From positions 224,695,741 through 224,759,740 of the forward strand of contig CM041465.1 in assembly GCA_023213395.1 (NCBI GenBank): a stretch of 64,000 nt of DNA. Direction: 5' to 3'. The stretch's first letter is position 1, and each line of letters starts with the position of its first letter. The notes beneath the pieces are model-generated. The model was not told where the DNA came from. It ran no database searches and was given only the letters and a program-made list of their open reading frames with translations. This stretch comes from Cycas panzhihuaensis. Taxonomy: Eukaryota > Cycadophyta. Of the stretch, positions 56,367 through 64,000 are shown piece by piece. The position numbers and the translations under genes are program-made.

Positions 56367-56954
56367 TGTTAAAAGGTCACTTTTGATAGTCAAAACTAGG
56401 GCTTGTCAACATACAAGCCATTTACACACATACATGCCACATAAGCCCACAATATGACAACAATCACAACATTATCGTCCATCATATCATCATAGATCAA
56501 TCAAAATCAACATATGATACACACTTTCCACATAACTCGTTGATTTCATTAAGCAATATCAATGTTTACACCACTTTTACACCATCATATGGATTTTCCT
56601 CACTAGAACTTTATCAATATTACAATACACTGGATATCTGTACTAGAAAGCATGCCATAGAATGGAATAACTTGGCTCTCATGCTTGGAATGGTGAGAAG
56701 TAACCCTTAAATACCCCATGTGTGCCTTTTGGGGAACGGTTGTGACCAATAACGTATGCCTTTTGGTAATGAATCTGCTAACAAATCTTTGATTACACTT
56801 GATTATTTTTTGTCCATCTTACGTTCTGTCTGTTCTGAGTCATGCGTTCGTCGTGCATTCTGATTCTTGAATGGTCTGTCATGTGTTCTTCTTTCAGAAG
56901 CCACCCTATCATGTGTTCCTTGAGAGGCCATTCTTGTTGATTCCTGCTTGGTTT
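56367..56954 (-). repeat. E 5' LTR or an LTR shared with H
   Basis: Starts TGTTAAAAGGTCAC; blocks shared with 39131-39660 and with F. The right border is uncertain (somewhere between 56783 and 56960). A TCATGYRTTC motif recurs at 56840, 56879, 56909, 56955 and 56993. Confidence 0.55.
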
Positions 56955-58450
56955 TCATGCGTTCCTATGCTCAGATGCTTGTTGTGCTGATATCATGCAT
57001 TCACCATGCTTCGTTAGATGCCAATTACTACCGCTCCACAGTTTGAATGCACAGGTGCTAGATTTGATCCTAACACCTACTTGTTGTTTGACCTTATAAG
57101 GGGTAAAAAAACATGAGTTGAGTTTCACCTTTAGTGTATCTTTGAGAGAAGCCAACTTGTATAGTTGGAGCCTAACATATACGTAGTCCCTAATTTGGGT
57201 TTCACACTCTATGCATTTTTTCATTAGCTTGTTGTTTTATTTAGTTTTGACCTTTTGTGAGATGTTCCTTGAGGATTTGAATTCTCTTGCAAATCTTGAA
57301 GGTAATTTTGTATTGTTGGTGCTTTCTTGTATATCTTTACGGAATTTTGATTTGGATAGGATCATACCTATGCAACGACGTTAATGGAGGCATTTTCGTG
57401 ATGGTGTGATAAGTTGTGTTATATCATGCTTCTGCCAAATGGAGGTATATGACTTGATTGCTTTTGCTTTTTTGAGACAAGCCCCTATAAATAGCCCTTA
57501 AGGCATTTGTTTACTTCCTATGTGTATCCACTAGTCTATAAATGGTAAGCAGTACCCATGGCTAATGTGGGGGTTGACTGTGTCAATAATTCCTACCAAA
57601 ATTGGCTCAAGAATTTTGGGCCTTGATCACTAATAATTGCTTTGTGTAAGGCTTGTAAATATTGGATTTCATTAATGAAAACCTTTGATACTTGAGGAGC
57701 TCTGTAGGTGGGTTGAATGGCTATGAATTGAGAAAACTTTGTCAACTTTTCAACCACAACATAAATGCAACATTTATCTTATAATTTTGGAAGGGCCGTA
57801 ATGAAGTCCATGCTAATTCTTACCCATTTTTGTTGTGGGATCAATGGTAGTTCTAGTAGACATGGCTATAAAATGTTTTCATATTTATTCACTTGACATA
57901 CAGATCATTTGGTTACATATCTTTGTATCTTGTTCTTTATTCCCTTCTAGTAGAAAGACTGGCAGATGTTGAAATATGTTTTGAAGAATTTGTTGTGCTC
58001 GGCCAATGGCACTATTTGTCCTTTTAAGGCTCGGTAATAGAATTTCAAATTCAGCCTCAAGTAAATTCTTCTTGCATTCAAAATTCTCATGTTCCTTGTG
58101 GTATATCTAAATTAAGTAGTCTTTTATTGGAATTCTTGGCATATTTTTCTTGAATTTTAAAGGTGCAACTAGGCATTGTCATGGTAACTACATGTAATTG
58201 TGGATCCTCATCCTTACATGGTAGTGCATCTACTATAATATATAATTTGTTGTTTTTGTAGGTCATTATGGAGTCTAAGGATTGAATCTTGCTAACCTAT
58301 TTTTGTTGTTCAAGGGATAGGTCCTTCTCTTTCAGTGAGTATTGTAGGATTTTGTGGGTTGCTTTATCTACAAACTTACTTCCTTGGTGGTATTGTCTCC
58401 ATTTATGGAGAGTATGCATGTCAACCAACATCTCTTTGTCTAATGTTACA
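56955..58450 (-). pseudogene. pol: Element H: chromovirus-like gypsy pol remnant (RNase H end and integrase)
   Basis: Minus strand, from the right: MHTLHKWRQYHQGSKFV and KDLSLEQQK-VSKIQS belong to RNase H. Then VDALPCKDED, a worn V-A-D-A-L-S-R motif. The integrase core follows with WVRISMDFITALPKL, VVVEKLTKFSQFIAIQPTY, IISDQGPKFLSQFW and A-Y-H-L-x-TSGYTEEVNKCLKGYL-like blocks, in several frames with stops. The C-terminal tail 56955-57224 is YVRLQLYKLASLKDTLKVKL, FFTPYKV. Both catalytic Asp residues (MDF, SDQ) are readable. No RT or gag of this element is visible. Confidence 0.75.
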
Positions 58451-58879
58451 ATCATTGATAGTTACAACCTTTGTGGCTTTAGTTAAATGGTCAACTAATT
58501 GAATGATGACCAAACTAGCACTAGTTACATCATTACCGGTTGGCCTAATTGCTAGTCACATCCCCTATTAGTTACATCCTTTTGCCAATTATGTTCTAGT
58601 ATTCAATTCTTGGTTAAATTACGACCTTTTACCAATTATAATGTGGATCAACCAAGAATGCCTTGAAATGTTGATTGTGGCTAAGCCCTCCATGCATTTT
58701 GAAGGGCATTTATTTTGTTGGGTAGCTTCAATTAACTCCTTTACTAGCTTGGTCTAAAGGTGAAATTTTGTTTCATTCTTGACAAGGATGGCCCCTTACA
58801 AATGACATCATAACTTCATATAACTTTAACAATTGTTGACACTCCATAATTCCGTACATCTGTTTGGACTCACCACATT
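58451..58879. other. No recognisable gene
   Basis: Contains loosely repeated AATTAGTTACATCC/ACCAATTATAATG phrases near 58515-58640. Nothing else assigned. Confidence 0.4.
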
Positions 58880-59190
58880 ATTTCCTTTGTAGATGTACAC
58901 ATTTACTTCCAACCATTCACATATTATGTACTACTCATTCCCTTCTAGTTGTTTCGAACATTGCGACTATCATTTGTGTCTCAACTATTTCTTGCTAGCT
59001 GTTTGACCATTCCCTAAGAGCTAATTCTCATTACTACAATCATTCCAGCCATTCTTGCAATTGTTCCTTGAGTAAGTTTCCATTGTTTCCTTTTTATTTC
59101 CACTTGTTGGAGCTCTTCCTTAGGTTGTTCTTGTTCATTCCAAGTGCCCATGTGCCAGATTTGCCACATACACTATATGAGTCTAATCAC
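58880..59190 (-). repeat. F-type LTR fragment
   Basis: Resembles the right part of the F LTR (9290-9385): TTTCCATTGTTTCC, CTTCCTTAGGTTGTTC, CATTCCAAGTG and CCAGATTTGCCACATACA correspond in order. Borders and target duplication not determined. Confidence 0.5.
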
Positions 59191-62100
59191 TCCATTGCCA
59201 TGTCAAAAGACTTGTTTAATAGTTCATGTATCAAGTGTATTTTTATGATTCATTTTAGATTCATTGGGTTCACCATTTAAGTGCATTTAAATGTTTCTCA
59301 ATGCATGTCTTAAACATAACACCAAAATATTCATTAGAAATGTAATTAAACATGAATTAAGATGTGCTTTAAATCATTCATTAGTTATGCCTCAAAATAT
59401 ATATCAGAAACAAAGCACTAGATGCAGAACTATATTCATTAAAGTGAACTCATTAATGCATCTGCCATATTATACTAAGTCTCTTATGGCAAAATACATT
59501 AAAATATTCTTTAAACAAACATTATCATATGCATTAAGTTATTTACAAAAAATGCATTAATTTAATCATTGAGAACAATTACATTAGATTATTGATTTAA
59601 ATGTACGCAAATGCACATTGAAAACACTTATTTTACGAGTATTAAAAATTAAAACTCATTAAACACCTTGATTTAAAATTTGCTCCCCAAATATGAAACT
59701 TATTGTGGTTTGAACTTAAAATTACTTCACCTTGATACTTTTACAGTTTTATCCTAACCACTATAGCTTGGGATTATAGTTCTAATAACATTTGTCTTCT
59801 TATTCCTTCATTTATTTACTTAACACCTAACTACACCCATCTTGCCAAGCGGAAAGTTGGATAAGTTTTTCAAATGATTGTGATGTAGAACTTGATCATA
59901 GAAAGAAAGGTGACTATGTGGGTTTAGCACATTAACTAGTGTATCAGAAACTCTAATTCCATTTACAAACCCATAAGGAAGTATGAAATCTGGTTGTGTT
60001 AAGGAAGTAGATATACAAACTTGCCAGTAGATGCAAATTGGTGTCTTATTGAGGTAGGACAAGATACACTGTTAGAGTGGCAATGCACTATTGATAAGCT
60101 TGACAAGACACTGTCTTTACGTAATTTAGGCTTGGATGGAAGTGCCAAAGAGTATGTCAAAAATGTGTAGTGTATCTAAATAGGAAGGAGGAACTATGGA
60201 TAGAACAATTCATATTTTGGTGGGTTCATAGATAATTAGAGTTGGTAAAGAAAGGAGACTACCATGCATATAACCTAGGCCATGATGAGAGTTATTGGTG
60301 ATTCTTTGCAGGTTATGTTAAAAGCAACAATCAATTTATGGGGTGCCTCAACGAGAGTTGTTAGTATATTATGAAGTGTAATTATGGTACTCTGCTTAAT
60401 CATGATTTTATGGGTAAGTGCTAATAGAAGTTTTGTTGGAATTGTAAAGAAGCTTACTAACCATTAGATCGTGCGATGATGGAGAGATGGAGGATTGTTT
60501 GCGGTTAGCCAAATTTATTACAAGCTATCCCCATGGTTTTGTTTCCAGAATGTTTTAAAAGAGTGATGAACAAAATGGCAATGGTTTATTTGAAAGCTTA
60601 TGGTATTATTTGAGGCAAGGAAAAAGAAACATAATCGTTAGTGTCTTCCACCATATTTCTTTCATGTGACCGTATGGACATTTTAACATTCCTACAGTTG
60701 AGCTAAGTAATTGTATGACACACTTTGCATATGCAGATAGTGTGTGCACCATGTTGGATTCCTTAGGAATAAACTACCATGGGTAAGAAGGCAACTTACT
60801 AGTCAACACTTCTATCACCTTTGAATGCATTGATCTTCATGTCCTCCATTCTCTTCTTGCACACTCCCTCTATGCTTCCATCCTTCTCCCCTTCATATTT
60901 CTTCAACTTAGACCCACATACTTACCAATACATCATTCTTAAGATAATATGATTATTAGTAAAATAAGATATAGCATATGCATTCCTTCTCTGCCAAACT
61001 AGCCTTTTGCATTTTGGAATTAATTTATACATGTGAGGAATCATGCATGCTAATTGACCTTTGATGAACTAACTATCTAGATCTAACCCTTGGTCATGTC
61101 AATAAACCATGTGACCAGATTGCTAAACATAAAAATGGAGCTAATCAACAATCAATAGTCACTACAGCTTAAAAATTTGATAAAATATATAAACAATACA
61201 AATATGTGTTAGGTCCGATAATAAGTACATGAAAAGGGCATTTAAACTCGTAGATACAAAATAAACTCTAACATCAATCATACTCTATAGCACATCAATT
61301 GAAGTCTATGTTTACCAATTGGAGCTTGTATACTTAGTCTACTTATCAACAAGACTATGCTTGCTATGAAACAAACTTTGTAATGTGCCAAATGAACTTT
61401 ATGGGATGTCAACCAAACCTTGTATACTATCACCCAGGCTCTCCAAGATGTCTTTATTTGTTCATAAATGAGTTTCTTTGCTTGAAAACCAAGGGTATAG
61501 TTTGTGCTCATTCAATTGGTTTGTTGGAGATTTTTGGCCTCAACATCTCCAACCAAGCACAAGAAGTGCTAACATCAACACAATCAACCTTAATCAAAGG
61601 CTATAGAGGAAGAGACAATGTCGGAGACAATATGATGCAATGGTGAAGCAATTCTATACAACGAATTGGCTTGCCAGCCTTGTGAGGGTCCATCAAACCC
61701 TCAATCTTGCTAATGCACCAATAATCCTCAAGCTTTTGACCAACCTACAATGACTTTCTCACTCAATAAATATAGTATTTGGACAAATGGGGCATTTCAA
61801 CACATACACCAACTACTCCTATAATCTATCCACGTAAGCTCTCATCACTTCAGATTTACATTTATATGACTTTCATATGAGATTTAATATGCCCACATGA
61901 CCCACATACAATAGGGCACCTGCATTTTATTTGATAAGCATAGGTGTTGATCATTAATGAAAACCTAACTATATGACTATACTTAGATATATGATCATGA
62001 TCTAAGGGTTTGGAGATGAAGGGTCATGCAAAGTGAATTGAAATGTCATATTAGACTCCTATTTAAATAGTGCAAAAGATTTAAGACCTATTCATTCTTC

Positions 62101-63635
62101 ATGCTTGTAGAGGAGGAGGAAAAGAGGAGAGTCTTGGAAGGTGAATAGGTAAAGGTGGTCATAGGATCCTTAGGATAAAAGGATATAGATGAAAAGTGAC
62201 CAAACAAAGAAGGTGAAAGGTCATAAAGGAGAAGAGACAAGGTAAAAGGTTACAAAATGTAAAAGGATATGGGAAGTGGAATTTCCCTACATGAATCAAC
62301 TCCATAATATTATAAGTTAATTGGCTATTTTGTATTTATATGCATATGGGAATAAGATTATTGAGTATTGTACTAATTTGTTAGTCATTATAAATGTGTA
62401 ATCCTAAAATGGGGGTTCTATGAGCTAGTTAGTGCAAGGCTGATTATGTGTTTTGGTTTGCTTTATTTTTATGTTTAATTGATGGATGATATTAAGGCCA
62501 TTGAATGTTTATTTAAGCCATATTTATGTATATGAAAGACTAATGCAATGCATTCCTTCGCTATGTGTGAATGGAGATTTTTGGGAACTATTAAATAAAT
62601 AATTTTATGACATCCTAATGGCATGTTTGTTGGGAATATTAGACTAGTTTCCCCTCCAAAATTTGTCCTTTGATGCCATTGGCTAGTTTGCAACTCCCAT
62701 TTAGTAAGACGAGAGTAAGGCAATTGCTTTGGAGCATGCTCTTTGGTTTTAAGCTTTTGGTCTTGTAATTTCTTAGGCAAGACTTTTCTAAAATATCATA
62801 TCTCCCTATATGTTTGTAAATATTGTGTTGGTCCTATTGATGCAGTTGCAATAGTCACTATTAACCAATTGTTTCTGTCACCAACAATTTTGAAATAACA
62901 TTGAAACTTTAATTTCAAGGGTGTTGCACATAATTCCCTTTTAAGTTTAAGATAGGTAACTAATAATGATGTCGAAGAAATGCTATATTTTCTAGGATTT
63001 TTTTTTCCTAAATAAATTTATGTGAAGCTCTCAAGCTCCCCGTAGTGGTATTGATATTGCAATTCTCCTTTTCTAATTGAACTTGTATTTTGTTACATTG
63101 TAAGTTGAGAATGTAATGAATGCTAAAGTGGATTCAATTGGTAAACAAAAATTACTCTCGTGAGTTTGTTCTAGCTCCCATGAATCAAACATTGATGGAA
63201 TATATAAGCATGACCATACATCAAAGTTGTTGACATGTAATTAGGCTTTATAAATAACCTATTCGCTTGCTAACCCAAATAGAGCCATTTCTAAAATTTC
63301 TAATGTTCAATAACAAAGAAATTTGAATGAGGAATTAAGGCTAAACAATGTTACTTGTTCATCTTTCCTCTCTTAAATAAGATGTTCGTCACATGGATTT
63401 GTAATTGGAATAATGGCATGTTTGAGAACCCCTTTTATTCATAATTAAGAAATATCTTTAGAGTACATTGAGGAACAAATGTTCAATATGGGGACATTTC
63501 AAAGTACACCTGGTTTTATGGCTATCAAGAAATTTTATTATAGTTGCTTGCAATCATCTTGTTAGAAGTTTCAAACTATTTTGTATGTTGTTGCATAACT
63601 TTCTTATTTGGATTTATTTGTTTTATCTTTTACAG
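59191..63635 (+). other. Remaining intron sequence, nothing identified
   Basis: 4.4 kb, AT-rich. Purine-rich 62100-62280 and T-rich stretches occur. Frames here (for example 59291-59560 +, 62475-62780 -) show no family motifs. 59800-60760 has a more balanced composition and could be an old element piece; I cannot name it. The end is a good acceptor, TTTTATCTTTTACAG. Confidence 0.4.
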
Positions 63636-63716
63636 GAAGACCCTGTATATTCTCACTATCAACGCCTCCATTGTCATCTTTTGCCTCTTGAAGAAGATTT
63701 TGAAGATGTTGCTTTG
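63636..63716 (+). CDS. PARP: PARP1/2-type poly(ADP-ribose) polymerase, next internal exon (helical-catalytic border)
   Basis: 81 nt in phase 0 at both ends, starting EDPVYSHYQRLHCHLLPLEE and ending DFEDVAL. Plant PARPs have D/E-D-P-L-Y-x-H-Y-Q-x-L-x-C-x-L-x-P-V-x-x-D-S-E-E at the junction between helical and ADP-ribosyl-transferase domains, directly after the segment encoded by 38655-38717. The acceptor (pyrimidine-rich, ACAG|GAAG) is strong, and the donor TTG|GTAATA is good. No stop and no frame damage. Later exons with the catalytic H-Y-E residues must lie to the right of the window. A chance frame continues into the intron on both sides and is not part of the gene. Confidence 0.82.
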
Positions 63717-64000
63717 GTAATATGTCTTTATTTCAAACCATGTAGGTGTTAGAAGATAGGTTCACTTTCACACATGTTTGACAAGAAAAGAAAATTCAAT
63801 TGTTTTTAGTTAGAAGAATAAATTTGACTTTGTAATGGTGAAATGTGGAGTACTTAGACAATGGTGATGGGGATATACGTTTTTTTTTTTTTTTTTTGGA
63901 TGTTTGTACAAATTCCCAAGGTGTAGTGCTTATAAGATTCAATGATGTGAAATATATAGGTTATGCATTATTAATAATGCATAATACAATTTCATTACAA
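63717..64000 (+). other. Start of the next intron, with an 18-T run
   Basis: Non-coding; T18 at 63880-63897. Confidence 0.55.

Larger units (their letters stand above)
45361..56960 (-). mobile_element. Element E: degenerate Ty3/gypsy element (Tat/Athila-like), hosting J and a solo LTR
   Basis: On the minus strand: LTR, gag with knuckles, retropepsin, a second capsid-like segment, RT, RNase H, and the start of integrase, cut at 45361. VFLDDW in place of Y-x-DD and the FKDVFAYSYKDLKGIPP motif fit the non-chromovirus Tat/Athila branch; the branch assignment is inference. Stops and shifts are dense. Confidence 0.8.

Noticed and set aside
63468-63752. 94-codon frame around the second exon as a gene of its own
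   Set aside because: Only 63636-63716 resembles a known protein and it is bordered by splice signals; the rest is hydrophobic intron translation.
1-64000. CRISPR arrays, operons, rRNA or tRNA genes
   Set aside because: No regularly spaced repeats, ribosome-binding sites or tRNA cloverleaf; the only tRNA-related sequences are primer-binding sites.

Overview
This is eukaryotic plant nuclear DNA, and almost all of it lies inside two very long introns of one gene. Two short + strand exons, 38655-38717 (21 codons) and 63636-63716 (27 codons), both start in phase 0, have plausible AG/GT splice borders, and read consecutively as the end of the helical regulatory domain and the start of the catalytic domain of a PARP1/2-type poly(ADP-ribose) polymerase. 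The intron between them is 24,918 bp. The upstream intron is at least 38,654 bp and runs off the left edge. Introns of this size packed with nested LTR retrotransposons point to a large-genome plant, most likely a gymnosperm; that is inference from architecture, and the species is not identified.

Left intron (1-38654). Element A (+ copia, 5' end outside the window) ends at 6446. Then come about 1.4 kb without recognisable content and a LINE endonuclease remnant (7830-8296, -). From 8618 to 37897 lies one old Ty3/gypsy-type derivative, F (-), which has been repeatedly invaded. Copia C (-, 12397-28746, TSD TCCTC) sits in its gag. C was hit by copia B (-, 14301-21935, TSD AAGTG) and by a short deleted copia D (+, 22601-26053, TSD GACTT). 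A solo LTR of the A/B family (28999-29543, TSD CTCCC) sits further along F's gag/leader region. F's right LTR holds a 276-bp GC-rich TRIM/SMART-like miniature element joined to the youngest copia, G (-, 30354-37476); the pair shares one outer TSD, TTTAT. A tandem duplication and a long hairpin (37978-38199) follow, then the first exon.

Right intron (38718-63635). It holds a gypsy-type LTR fragment (about 39.1-39.66 kb) and copia I (+, 39771-45358), cut off inside RNase H where it meets gypsy E (-, 45361 to about 56960). E was invaded by copia J (-, 45871-50049, TSD GAAGT/GAATT) and by a solo LTR (51996-52362, TSD GTTCC). Behind E lies the pol remnant of a chromovirus-like gypsy, H (-, 56961-58450). 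From 58450 to 63635 I see only one LTR-like fragment and AT-rich sequence of unknown origin.

No retroelement reading frame here is intact; all are relics, although several keep intact motifs. LTR differences counted by eye rise from about 0.6% (G) through 5% (B, D) and 8% (C) to about 12% (J), which fits the nesting order. G shows an unusual excess of lost A/T bases at CAG/CTG sites (CWG to CG); this may be an assembly artefact at methylated CHG sites. All alignments and percentages were made by eye; no search was run.
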